DNA of 64,000 bases, from NCBI RefSeq assembly GCF_014201465.1, contig NZ_JACHEP010000015.1:1-64000 (forward strand). The letters run 5' to 3'. Every line of letters begins with the position of its first letter. Positions within the stretch are counted from its first letter, which is position 1. The stretch comes from Anoxybacteroides tepidamans (lineage in GTDB: Bacteria; Bacillota; Bacilli; Bacillales; Anoxybacillaceae). The translations under genes were made by a program, and so were the position numbers. The notes beneath the pieces were generated by a model. The model was not told the DNA's origin. It saw nothing but the letters and a program-made list of their open reading frames with translations, and searched no databases. Of the stretch, positions 7,670-15,852 are shown in pieces.

Positions 7670-8725
7670 ATGAAGAAGATTTTTGCTTTATGTTTGATGA
7701 TTTTTTTAGTTTTGTCCATGGTTGCGTGTAACTCAAACAAGTCTACAAATGGAGCAAGCGCAGAGAAAAGTAGTCAGAAAGCAAGTGATGAGCCGGAAGT
7801 AAAAGAAGTTACGTTAGTGGGTGTTAGAGATGCACAAATTTCATCACAACAAATAATTGCGGAAAAACTTGGTTATTTTAAAGAAGAGGGATTAACTGTT
7901 ACTAATCAGCTTATCGAAAGTGGTCCGGATATTGGTCCGATGGTTGCTGGAGGAAGTGCGCCCGTTAGCTTTCAAACAAATTTTATGGATATTATTTTAG
8001 CTTCGTCAGGAGTAAAGGTGAAAATTGTAGCCCCTCTTGCACAAATAGCAGGAACACAGGCGGTAGTAGCTGGAAAGAATTCAAAAATCAAGTCCCCAAA
8101 AGATTTAGAAGGGAAAACGATTGGAATTCCTAGTGGAGCTGATGTAATGATTGCAATTCAAAATATGGCGAAAGATTACAATGTTGATATTAAAAAGATA
8201 AAATTTGTTAATTTGGCTCCGAGTGATGCTTTGACTGCTCTTGAAAAAGGAGATATTGATGTAATGGCTGCGTGGGAACCATTCATAACAAAAGCTATAA
8301 ATAGCGGAGGGAAACTTTTATTCAGTGGTACCAAAGATAATTTCGAAGGCAAAAATAAAGAAGTCGATTGGATGAGTGTTCACACCACTCTGCAAGTCAC
8401 AGATGATTTCCTAAAGGACAATCCCAATACCGTAAAAGCTATTATTAGAGCCTTAGTGAAGGCCACAAATTACATTAACGAACACAGAGAAGAAGCTATA
8501 AAGATATTAGCTCCGGAGTTGCATTTAAAAGAAAGCGAGTTAAAGGAAATTATGAATCGTAATGTATATAGTATGGCTGTTGATAATTCATTTTTAAATA
8601 AAAGTAATGGAAAAGAGGTAGGGGAGTATTTATTGAAGGTAGGTAATATCCAAACTATTCCTGATCAAAAAGACTATATCGATTTTTCGTTATTAAAAGA
8701 AGTGGAACCTGATCTTGTAAAATAA
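7670..8725 (+). CDS. ABC importer substrate-binding lipoprotein, SsuA/NMT1 type
   Basis: A lipoprotein signal is clear: MKKIFALCLMIFLVLSMVAC, with the lipobox cysteine at the end. The mature protein has the NMT1/TauA fold markers LGYFKEEGLTV, GPMVAGGSAPVSFQT, DLEGKTIGIPSG and ALEKGDIDVMAAWEPF. The ATG at 7670 is preferred over 7664 because AAGGAG is then about 8 nt away. It is the last gene of the importer operon. The ligand cannot be read from the sequence; locus context points to a ureide or other nitrogen-rich purine breakdown product. Confidence 0.85.
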   Translation: MKKIFALCLMIFLVLSMVACNSNKSTNGASAEKSSQKASDEPEVKEVTLVGVRDAQISSQQIIAEKLGYFKEEGLTVTNQLIESGPDIGPMVAGGSAPVSFQTNFMDIILASSGVKVKIVAPLAQIAGTQAVVAGKNSKIKSPKDLEGKTIGIPSGADVMIAIQNMAKDYNVDIKKIKFVNLAPSDALTALEKGDIDVMAAWEPFITKAINSGGKLLFSGTKDNFEGKNKEVDWMSVHTTLQVTDDFLKDNPNTVKAIIRALVKATNYINEHREEAIKILAPELHLKESELKEIMNRNVYSMAVDNSFLNKSNGKEVGEYLLKVGNIQTIPDQKDYIDFSLLKEVEPDLVK

Positions 8726-8772
8726 TCATTCCATTTGTTTAATCCTGAACTTGCGCCGTCTTGTCTAATGGG

Positions 8773-8833
8773 AAAAGATGGAACGTCAACGTGTTGCTCG
8801 ATCCCGTCTTTTTACCTACAGGGTGAAAAGACG
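8773..8833 (+). promoter_or_regulatory. mutually exclusive RNA hairpins upstream of allantoinase
   Basis: AAAAGATGG (8773-8781) can pair with CCGTCTTTT (8804-8812), giving a stem followed by T. The same CGTCTTTT (8805-8812) can instead pair with AAAAGACG (8826-8833). Only one can form at a time, as in an attenuator. No known riboswitch motif was recognised in this gap. Confidence 0.35.
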
Positions 8834-8845
8834 AGGTGATAAAAT

Positions 8846-8905
8846 TTGTTTGCTTTGAAGGAATTTTTAAGAATTAGACAGGTATATACCATGAATTCAC
8901 GTTAA
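8846..8905 (+). CDS. possible 19-residue leader peptide
   Basis: A TTG codon at 8846, six bases after GAGGTGAT, opens a 19-codon frame ending in TAA at 8903-8905, 22 bp before allantoinase. The product is basic and not recognised. It may be a leader ORF tied to the overlapping hairpins just upstream, or chance. Confidence 0.2.
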   Translation: MFALKEFLRIRQVYTMNSR

Positions 8906-8927
8906 TAAAAATGGAGATGAATTATAG

Positions 8928-10298
8928 ATGGAATACGATGTAATTATAAAAAATGGCAATGCTGTGTTTGATGACGACGTAAAACGGGTTAGTATCGCAA
9001 TAAAAGATGGAGTTATAATGGAAATTAGCGATCAAATCGATACAGAAGCGAATGTTGTATGGAATGCGGAAGGTCAGTATGTGTTCCCGGGAATGATTGA
9101 TGTGCACGTTCACTTCAACGAGCCGGGACGGGAAGATTGGGAAGGTTTTACCACTGGATCTTATATGCTTGCAGCAGGAGGATGCACGACCTATTTTGAT
9201 ATGCCTCTTAACGGCATCCCCTCAACCATTGATGTTCCATCGCTTATCGAAAAAGCAAAAATTGGAGAGACGAAGTCTTTCATAGATTTTGGTTTATGGG
9301 GAGGTCTTGTTCCGGGAAATGAACAGGATTTAGCACCTCTCGCGGAAAACGGAGTTGTAGGATTTAAAGCGTTTTTATCCCCGAGCGGCAATAAAGAATT
9401 TGAAGCAGTGAATGATTACACGTTGCTGCAAGGGATGAAGATTATTGCCGGATTAAAAAAAATATTAGCTCTTCACGCTGAAGATGGTCCAATGGTGCAA
9501 TTTTTGCAGCGGGAGAAAGAACAATCCGGGCTATATAGCCCAGATGACTATTTACAGTCAAGACCTGTTGCTGCTGAATGGTTGGCGGTGCGAAAGGCGA
9601 TCGCATACGCTGAAATAACCGGTTGTTCTTTGCATTTTGTTCATATAAGCAGTCAAGAAGCAGTTGAAGAAATACAAGATGCGAAGAAACGAGGATTGGA
9701 CGTAACGCTTGAAACGTGCCCGCATTATCTGCTTTTTCATCATGAACATGTCCGTGGGATGGGCGCAGTTGCCAAGTGTGCTCCGCCTTTGCGTGAGCCA
9801 TTTCAGCAAAAGAAGCTTATAGATTTGCTTTTAGCGGATCAGTTTGATTTTGTATCGTCTGACCATTCTCCTTCACCGTTGGAATTGAAAAAAAACTTAT
9901 CCAATAATTTTTTTCAAGTTTGGGGAGGGATTAGCGGCGGGCAATTCACCTTAATGGCTGTGATTGAACTGGCGTTAAAGTATAATATTCCTTTTCCAAA
10001 GATGATAAAATGGACATCGGAAAGACCAGCGAAACGATTTGGGCTTTATCCGAAAAAAGGGAATATTGCAAAAGGAGCCGATGCCGATTTAGTCATTATA
10101 AGTCTAAAAGAATCCTATACGGTTAAGGAAGAGAGTTTATATTCGAAGCATAAGCATAGCATTTATTTGAATCATACGTTTCCGTGTAAAATAATGGCCA
10201 CATTTAATAGAGGGAAACTCATTTATAACGAAGGAAAAAAAATAGCATTATTTCCTGCGGGCCGTTGGGTGACCGGAAGCGTTCCGTCCAAGGTTTGA
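8928..10298 (+). CDS. allB: allantoinase
   Basis: This 456-residue cyclic amidohydrolase should open the hydantoin ring of allantoin to give allantoate, the substrate of the allC product. Binuclear metal ligands are visible: GMIDVHVHFNEPGRE (the HxH pair), the Lys in GFKAFLSPSG for carbamylation, ALHAEDG, VHISS and SSDHSP. The length and the GREDWEGF stretch match B. subtilis PucH. GGAGATGA precedes ATG 8928. It is in line with the ABC importer but 200 bp after it, with its own leader hairpins, and is followed by a strong terminator. Dihydropyrimidinase or dihydroorotase are family alternatives; context favours allantoinase. Confidence 0.93.
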   Translation: MEYDVIIKNGNAVFDDDVKRVSIAIKDGVIMEISDQIDTEANVVWNAEGQYVFPGMIDVHVHFNEPGREDWEGFTTGSYMLAAGGCTTYFDMPLNGIPSTIDVPSLIEKAKIGETKSFIDFGLWGGLVPGNEQDLAPLAENGVVGFKAFLSPSGNKEFEAVNDYTLLQGMKIIAGLKKILALHAEDGPMVQFLQREKEQSGLYSPDDYLQSRPVAAEWLAVRKAIAYAEITGCSLHFVHISSQEAVEEIQDAKKRGLDVTLETCPHYLLFHHEHVRGMGAVAKCAPPLREPFQQKKLIDLLLADQFDFVSSDHSPSPLELKKNLSNNFFQVWGGISGGQFTLMAVIELALKYNIPFPKMIKWTSERPAKRFGLYPKKGNIAKGADADLVIISLKESYTVKEESLYSKHKHSIYLNHTFPCKIMATFNRGKLIYNEGKKIALFPAGRWVTGSVPSKV

Positions 10299-10368
10299 AC
10301 ATAAGCACGACTTACTAACAATGATGTTAATAGTCTCAGTCACGCAAGTTGATAAGTGATAAAACAGA

Positions 10369-10398
10369 GGGTGTCCCAAGCGTGGGACATCCTTTTTT
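10369..10398 (+). terminator. intrinsic terminator after allantoinase
   Basis: GGGTGTCCCA pairs with TGGGACATCC (one G-T pair) around a 4-nt loop, and TTTTTT follows. It closes the ureide locus. Confidence 0.9.
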
Positions 10399-10505
10399 GG
10401 TACATATACGTATACGCACGCAACAATGGTAAGTATATATTATATTCCGTTGTTTAAGATCAAGCGGTCTTTTGAGTCAGTTTCTTTACTATCGCAGCTG
10501 TTTCA

Positions 10506-11045
10506 TTATAGATGGGGGAGGATAAGTCCTCCATAGGCAAAAGAAGCGATAATTAAGAATGCTGGGTGAATATTCCATTTTTCTAAAGCAAGAAACGAAA
10601 TAAACGCAATAGCAAAGGATTGGACGATACCGATCGAAAAAATAGACTCTTTCATCATTTGCCAAGTTAATATCAACATCATAATAGCGATTACAGGTTG
10701 AACGAATAGCGTCATTCCTTTTACAACTAATGATTGTCGATGTCGGCGAACGATTTTCAAAAGAAAAATAAGAGCAAAAGCAGATGGAAATATAGTAGCA
10801 AACAAAGCAATAACAAAGCCCCACCACCCATATACATCATACCCTACATATGCAGCAATTTTAGTTGCAATAGGGCCAGGCAGCGCATTTCCTAGTGCGA
10901 GCATATTCGAAAATTCTTTGTTCGTAAGCCAACGGTAGTGATTTACAATTTCTTCATACATAAGAGGAATAGAGGATGGTCCTCCGCCATAACCGAGAAC
11001 ATTAGCCCAAAAAAACCCTATGAATAAACTGATCCAAGCCTTCAT
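10506..11045 (-). CDS. ywrA: chromate transporter, half-size subunit
   Basis: This 179-residue membrane protein of the short-chain CHR family corresponds to B. subtilis YwrA. It shows the family signature GYGGGPSSIPLMYEE and LPGPIATKIAAYVGY, and about five to six hydrophobic segments. Half-size CHR proteins act in pairs with opposite topology to export chromate. It overlaps its partner's stop by 4 bp (ATGA), with AAGGAGAT as ribosome site inside the partner gene. It is the last gene of a ywrC-ywrB-ywrA operon. Whether chromate is the natural substrate in Bacillus relatives is open. Confidence 0.85.
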   Translation of the reverse strand: MKAWISLFIGFFWANVLGYGGGPSSIPLMYEEIVNHYRWLTNKEFSNMLALGNALPGPIATKIAAYVGYDVYGWWGFVIALFATIFPSAFALIFLLKIVRRHRQSLVVKGMTLFVQPVIAIMMLILTWQMMKESIFSIGIVQSFAIAFISFLALEKWNIHPAFLIIASFAYGGLILPHL

Positions 11046-11620
11046 GACGACATCTCCTTATTTTGAGAATACAATTTGCTTTTTCGCTTAAAATAAATAG
11101 CGCCATAAGTTAGAAATAAAACAATAACGATAGCTGGATGAATAGAAATAATCTGTAGCATGAAAAACGAAATAACAAAAAGTAAAGAACCTAGAGATTT
11201 TCCCAATCCTTTCACTGTTTTCGAAGCGAATTCATAGGTCATTTGTCCAAGCATAACTGCAATAACAGGCATCACAGCGGAAATCATTCCTTTGATAACC
11301 GTGGAATAGCTTAAAACGTTGATCATGGTAAATAGCAACACCATTGCTAAGCAAGTAGGTAAAACATGTGCTATGACACTAATAAAAGCTCCTATAGTCC
11401 CTTTTTGTTTGTAACCTAAATAAGCCGCCATTTTTGTAGCGATGGGGCCGGGCAATGTATTAGCAATTGCTAATATTTCGCCAAATTCTTCGTCTTTTAG
11501 CCAATGATAGCGGGAAACTGCTTCATAACGGATTAACGGTATGACGGATGGCCCCCCACCAAAGCCAAAAATTCCTGTTCGTAACATGGCGAGTATCAGA
11601 TCTCTATAGGAAGTTTCCAC
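11042..11620 (-). CDS. ywrB: chromate transporter, half-size subunit
   Basis: This 192-residue CHR-family membrane protein is the partner of the overlapping downstream gene. The signature FGFGGGPSVIPLIRYEA and the repeat-like LPGPIATKMAAYLGYKQKG are clear, and both halves look like duplicates of each other. It starts at GTG 11620, with GAGGAGG seven bases upstream. It follows the Lrp/AsnC gene by 24 bp, as in the B. subtilis ywr cluster. Confidence 0.85.
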   Translation of the reverse strand: METSYRDLILAMLRTGIFGFGGGPSVIPLIRYEAVSRYHWLKDEEFGEILAIANTLPGPIATKMAAYLGYKQKGTIGAFISVIAHVLPTCLAMVLLFTMINVLSYSTVIKGMISAVMPVIAVMLGQMTYEFASKTVKGLGKSLGSLLFVISFFMLQIISIHPAIVIVLFLTYGAIYFKRKSKLYSQNKEMSS

Positions 11621-11644
11621 TCTTTTTCCTCCTCGTTAGGTTGT

Positions 11645-12121
11645 TTATAATTTCATGCCCATTCGGCTTTTATACCGCTTGATTAAGATTTGACAGTCTA
11701 CACTTACAACTCCGCGCATCGAATACAACTTTTTTGTCAAGAAATTTTCCATTTCGTGATTGTCTTTGAAAATTCCATGCATATGTAGCTTGCTTGGTCC
11801 TGTCATATGATACAAGCTTGTGACACAATGTTCCTTTGCAAGCTGTTCTGCAACTTCTTCTAAATATTGGGGTTCTACTTCCACATTAAAAAAAGCAGAT
11901 ACGTGAATGCCGATTTTGGTTGGATTAATGACGGTGGTGAATTTTTCGATCACACCCTTTTCGATTAAGTTGTTAATGCGAGCTTGAACAGCGACGCGCG
12001 ATAAACCGATTTCCTTTCCTAAATCTGTGTATGAAATTCGGCTGTTTTCATGCAAACGAGAAAGAATTTTTTTGTCAATTTCATCAATGTCTAAATTAGG
12101 AATGTGGTAATCCGGAAACAA
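11645..12121 (-). CDS. ywrC: Lrp/AsnC family transcriptional regulator
   Basis: This 158-residue protein has an N-terminal helix-turn-helix (residues about 10-60: [28 protein letters not shown]) and a C-terminal RAM-type effector domain (about 70-150). The only in-frame start with a proper ribosome site is TTG 12121 (GAGGGG eight bases upstream); a nearby ATG is out of frame. It heads the ywrCBA operon and is divergent from the MFS-ywrD pair. Two 20-bp direct repeats in the shared intergenic region are likely its binding sites. It probably responds to an amino acid. Confidence 0.85.
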   Translation of the reverse strand: MFPDYHIPNLDIDEIDKKILSRLHENSRISYTDLGKEIGLSRVAVQARINNLIEKGVIEKFTTVINPTKIGIHVSAFFNVEVEPQYLEEVAEQLAKEHCVTSLYHMTGPSKLHMHGIFKDNHEMENFLTKKLYSMRGVVSVDCQILIKRYKSRMGMKL

Positions 12122-12194
12122 GCGTCATACCCCTCTTTCGTTTTGTAATTATAGATCAAAAAAACTTTCTTTTAGTAAATATATTAACATTATA

Positions 12195-12247
12195 AATTTC
12201 TAAATCAATAAAAAAACTAAAATTTAATTTCTAAATGAATAAAAAAC
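12195..12247. promoter_or_regulatory. pair of direct repeats, likely Lrp-type operator
   Basis: AATTTCTAAATCAATAAAAA at 12195 and AATTTCTAAATGAATAAAAA at 12226 are spaced 31 bp apart, about three helical turns. They lie between divergent ywrC and the MFS gene. Same-face repeats of this kind suit a multimeric Lrp/AsnC protein. Confidence 0.5.
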
Positions 12248-12340
12248 ATTGTAAAAAAATATTACAAAATTAAACAATTTTTTGAAGGAGGTTTGTATAA
12301 TGAATTCGTAATTTTTAAAAATATTTAAGAGGTGATAATG

Positions 12341-13573
12341 ATGAAAAAAACACATCCTGCTTTTGTTATTTTTTTATTCTTTTTAGGATGGGTATTTATG
12401 TATGCTGATCGAAATATTCTTTCGCCAGTAATGGGAGAAATAGGAGAGCAATGGGGATTAAATAAGGCACAGTTAGGATTAATGTCTACCGTATTTTTTG
12501 TAGCGTATGCGATGATGCAAATTCCAACAGGTTTTTTAGCCGATAAATTTGGGCGAGTGAAAGTATTAGTGATAGGATATGTATTATTTGGAATTACAAC
12601 ATTTTTAAGTGGAATGGCTTCTTCGTTTGGTATGTTTTTACTTATGAGAGCATTGACTGGATTAGGAGAAGGTACGTATTATGGGTCGCAATATGGTATT
12701 TCTTCTAATATTACACCGAAAAAATACAGAGGAGTTGTATCAGCAGTAATCAATAGTGGAATGGCTTTTGGGATTTCCCTTGGCTTTATAGCAGCTAGCT
12801 ATTTTACCTACACGTTAAACAAGGGATGGCAATTTTCTTTTTACTTGTTTGCTATACCAACAATTATCATTGCTATACTAATAGGAATGTTTGTGCGTGA
12901 TCATACGGAACCTAAGAAACAGCAAGAATTTCAAGTTCAAGAAAAACAGGGATTGAAAATGTTATTTACAAAAAATCATATTTTTGTTTATATTCTTATA
13001 TTCTGTTCATTATATGGTTTTTTTGGGATGCTAACTTGGTTACCGTACTATTTGCAAACAGCGAGGGGGATAGATGGTTCGCAAACAGGAATCATTTCCT
13101 CGCTAGTGCCATGGGCTTCAATTCCAGGAGCGATTTTCTTTGGATATATTTCAGACAAAATAAAAAATAAAAAGCCACTTATCATTTTCCTAGCTTTAGC
13201 TGGATCTATTTGTCAATTTGTGATTCCTTACACAGAAAACTATTCATTAATGATTGCGGGGTTAGTGTTTTATGGCTTACTAGGAAAACTTGCACTTGAT
13301 CCAGTATTAATTTCTTATATTGCTGATATGACGCCGTCTTCTATGTATTCAAAAGTATATGGGTTTTTTAATTTTAGTGGTATGCTTTCCTCTATTTTTG
13401 CACCTTATATTACGGGTTATTTCGCTGATATAACAGGAAAAATTGAATTTGGTTTTTATTTATCAGGTAGTTTATTAATATTAGGAGCATTTCTATTCAT
13501 GTTTACAGGAAATTTAAACTCTATATTGAATACAAAGGACAACTATGAATCAAAGGGAGAGAATGCGATATGA
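12341..13573 (+). CDS. MFS transporter coupled to gamma-glutamyltransferase
   Basis: This 410-residue major facilitator protein has about twelve hydrophobic segments. The loop 2-3 motif reads GFLADKFGRVKVL, and LTGLGEGTYYGSQYG lies in segment 4. The D/RN signature YADRNILSPVMGEI in segment 1 resembles anion:cation or organic-acid symporters (sialate/hexuronate group). The start ATG follows AAGAGGTGAT. Its stop overlaps the ywrD start (ATGA), so both are likely translated together. Its substrate could therefore be a gamma-glutamyl compound or a product of the transferase. It is visibly more AT-rich than the inositol genes, and as I recall it is not part of the B. subtilis ywr cluster. Confidence 0.75.
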   Translation: MKKTHPAFVIFLFFLGWVFMYADRNILSPVMGEIGEQWGLNKAQLGLMSTVFFVAYAMMQIPTGFLADKFGRVKVLVIGYVLFGITTFLSGMASSFGMFLLMRALTGLGEGTYYGSQYGISSNITPKKYRGVVSAVINSGMAFGISLGFIAASYFTYTLNKGWQFSFYLFAIPTIIIAILIGMFVRDHTEPKKQQEFQVQEKQGLKMLFTKNHIFVYILIFCSLYGFFGMLTWLPYYLQTARGIDGSQTGIISSLVPWASIPGAIFFGYISDKIKNKKPLIIFLALAGSICQFVIPYTENYSLMIAGLVFYGLLGKLALDPVLISYIADMTPSSMYSKVYGFFNFSGMLSSIFAPYITGYFADITGKIEFGFYLSGSLLILGAFLFMFTGNLNSILNTKDNYESKGENAI

Positions 13574-15150
13574 GTCAAGCGATTGTTGGAACGAAAACAA
13601 TGGTTGTAAGTCCTCATTATTTGGCCTCGATAGCTGGAAATAGGATTTTGTGGAAAGGTGGAAATGCCTTTGATGCTGCGGTAGCTGTGAGTGCCTGTTT
13701 AGCTGTAGTGTACCCCCATATGACGGGAATTGGGGGAGATTCCTTCTGGCTTTTATACAGTGCAAGTGATAAAAAAGTGCGCGCCTATAATGGAAGCGGC
13801 CGTTCGGGTTACAATGTTACACGCGAGAAATACGAAGGTTTAACATCGATTCCTTATCGCGGCATTCAAAGTGTGATCACAGTTCCTGGAATGGTCGATA
13901 GTTGGGATGCAATCATAAAAGAATATGGGAGACTCTCGTTGGCAGATGTGCTAGAACCTGCGATTGAATATGCCTCTTCTGGTTTTCCATTTTCAAAAGA
14001 TCAATATGTAAATACGATGAAAAATGTGAATGTATTACGTGAATATCCAGAAACATCATCCATTTTCTTACCGAATAATCGAGTCCCGAAAATAAATGAA
14101 AAATTTATTCAGAAAAATTTAGCTAATACGTTAAAAGAACTGGCGATAAGAGGAAGAGATTATTTCTACAAAGGCGAATTAGCAAAACATATCGTATATA
14201 ACCTTCAAGAAAAAGGGGGATTATTAACAGAAGAAGATTTTGCTGATCATAAGGGGGATTGGGTGGAACCGTTAACGTCCTCTTATCGCGGTTATACAAT
14301 GTTTCAAGTACCACCTAATTCACAAGGATTTGTAGGATTAATGGTGTTAAATATTTTAGAAAATTTTGATTTTAAAACTATTCCTCACGGTTCTTTTGAG
14401 TACTATCATTTATTAGTGGAATCGTTGAAAAAAAGTTTTCAAGATCGAAATCAAGTATTAACAGATCCTGAATTTTATTCCATTCCTTTGGAAAAGTTAT
14501 TAAGTAAGACATATGCGAGAGAACTCGCACATTCCATTAGTTTAAAGAAAGCAGATCGAGTAATGACTCGACCGGTTGGAAGCGATACTGCTCATGCAGC
14601 GGTAGTAGATGAAGAAGGAAATGCAGTGTCATTCATTCAAAGCTTATATTTCGAATTTGGTTCATGTGTCGTCGCGGGGGATACAGGCATTCTTATGCAA
14701 AACCGGGGTTCTTTCTTTTCTCTTAATTCATCGCATGTTAATTGCCTAGAACCGAGAAAGAGAACGTTCCATACTCTTATGCCTGCTATGGCGTTTAAAG
14801 ATGAAAAACCGTATATTTTATATGGCACTCAAGGAGGAGAAGGGCAGCCACAAACGCAAACTTTGATGATTACGAGAATGATTGATTATGACATGAATCC
14901 CCAACACGCAATTAACGAGCCAAGATTCGTGTGGGGAAGAACGTGGGGAGAGGAAACAGAGGAACTAAAAATAGAAAGTCGGGTAAACAAAGAAGTTATC
15001 CAAACTATGAGTAAAGTAGGTCATCTCGTTAAAGTGGTTGATAAAGTTGATAAAATCATGGGGCATGCCAATGCTATTTTGATCGATGATCAAGGATTTT
15101 TACACGGAGGGGTCGATCCACGAGGGGACGGCGCAGCAATTGGGTGGTAA
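13570..15150 (+). CDS. ywrD: gamma-glutamyltransferase family protein
   Basis: This 526-residue Ntn-hydrolase precursor resembles B. subtilis YwrD. The self-cleavage and nucleophile threonine is Thr340 in SDTAHAAVVDEEG, which would split a large and a small subunit. GGNAFDAAVAVSACLAVVYPHMTGIGGD near the N-terminus and YGTQGGEGQPQTQ near the C-terminus are family blocks. No export signal is apparent, unlike secreted Ggt, so it may act in the cytoplasm on an imported gamma-glutamyl compound or cephalosporin-like amide. The start overlaps the MFS stop by 4 bp. A hairpin-rich element begins 15 bp after the stop. Confidence 0.85.
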   Translation: MSQAIVGTKTMVVSPHYLASIAGNRILWKGGNAFDAAVAVSACLAVVYPHMTGIGGDSFWLLYSASDKKVRAYNGSGRSGYNVTREKYEGLTSIPYRGIQSVITVPGMVDSWDAIIKEYGRLSLADVLEPAIEYASSGFPFSKDQYVNTMKNVNVLREYPETSSIFLPNNRVPKINEKFIQKNLANTLKELAIRGRDYFYKGELAKHIVYNLQEKGGLLTEEDFADHKGDWVEPLTSSYRGYTMFQVPPNSQGFVGLMVLNILENFDFKTIPHGSFEYYHLLVESLKKSFQDRNQVLTDPEFYSIPLEKLLSKTYARELAHSISLKKADRVMTRPVGSDTAHAAVVDEEGNAVSFIQSLYFEFGSCVVAGDTGILMQNRGSFFSLNSSHVNCLEPRKRTFHTLMPAMAFKDEKPYILYGTQGGEGQPQTQTLMITRMIDYDMNPQHAINEPRFVWGRTWGEETEELKIESRVNKEVIQTMSKVGHLVKVVDKVDKIMGHANAILIDDQGFLHGGVDPRGDGAAIGW

Positions 15151-15164
15151 TTATGGTTGCACAG

Positions 15165-15412
15165 TATATAAATACAACTGGAAGGTTTAACTTATGGTTG
15201 ACGAAAAGCAGACTCCTTATTTTTTCGATTGACGGAGGCAAGTCACAGACTTGCCTCCGTTACGCCTTCGCGTGACAGAGGAACGAACAACCAACCGCTT
15301 CACAGACAAAGGCATTTGTCTGGAAGCGGTGTTGTTCGGTCACCCGACAGTCGAAAAATATCGATTACTTCATAAAAGACGAAATGTTAAAGTTCCAAAT
15401 TGCATCTATGTA
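15165..15412. mobile_element. MITE-like hairpin element B, copy 1
   Basis: This 248-bp element has imperfect terminal inverted repeats (TATATAAATACAACTGG left; the right end reads TACATAGATGCAATTTGG on the other strand). Internally it holds GGAGGCAAGT/ACTTGCCTCC, a GCC-TTCG-CGT hairpin and a long CAGACAAA/TTTGTCTG-centred stem. It is about 85-90% similar by eye to 61395-61644. It has no coding capacity. Confidence 0.8.
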
Positions 15413-15545
15413 TAATAGTAACATGCGGAGAACATCCACATTGTATCGAAATCTTTTTCATTTGTTTTGTAGTTGCTGTGTTCATGATAAACCAAACCGT
15501 ACATCAAATTTCTGTACAATATTTTACCAAAAAAACATAGAATCA

Positions 15546-15608
15546 TATGGCAGAAAAGCTAGGAATAGAGCGATGTCAACTAGTTTTTAAGGGTTAATCA
15601 ACACGCCT
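15546..15608. repeat. hairpin-rich repeat A, copy 3 (tail only)
   Basis: TATGGCAGAAAAGCTAGG to ATCAACACGCCT matches the right end of copies 1 and 2, without the upstream hairpins. The stretch between element B (ending 15412) and this tail shows no supported gene. Confidence 0.7.
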
Positions 15609-15631
15609 GTTGGCGGATATACTTTTTATAG

Positions 15632-15691
15632 AGAGCACTTCTTTCCTAGAATGTTTTTTAGAGCAACCTACAGGAAAGATGCTCTTTTTTT
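15632..15691 (+). terminator. terminator-like hairpin upstream of iolQ
   Basis: AGAGCA...CTTTCCT pairs with AGGAAAG...TGCTCT and is followed by a run of seven T. It would isolate iolQ from upstream transcription. Confidence 0.6.
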
Positions 15692-15775
15692 ATGTATGCC
15701 CAGATTGTAATGAGTAAAAATTATCTTACTGATTGAAAAAAAAGCGAAAGAAGTGTAAACTAAAACACAAGATGA

Positions 15776-15791
15776 AGGCAAGCGCTTTCTT
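15776..15791. promoter_or_regulatory. IolQ-type operator upstream of iolQ
   Basis: AGGCAAGCGCTTTCTT contains, on the minus strand, AGAAAGCGCTTGCC. It fits the RGWAAGCGCTTSCY site that I remember for G. kaustophilus IolQ. Its position 62 bp before iolQ suggests autoregulation. Confidence 0.6.
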
Positions 15792-15852
15792 TATTGGAGC
15801 AAAAAATGAACGAAAACAATAGAAATATTTGTATAGGAAAGACTGGTGAGGT

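Noticed and set aside
15384-15590. 68-residue plus-strand open frame between element B and repeat A
   Set aside because: It starts inside the right terminal repeat of element B, ends inside repeat A, is rich in Arg/Cys/His as in non-coding frames, and has no ribosome site.
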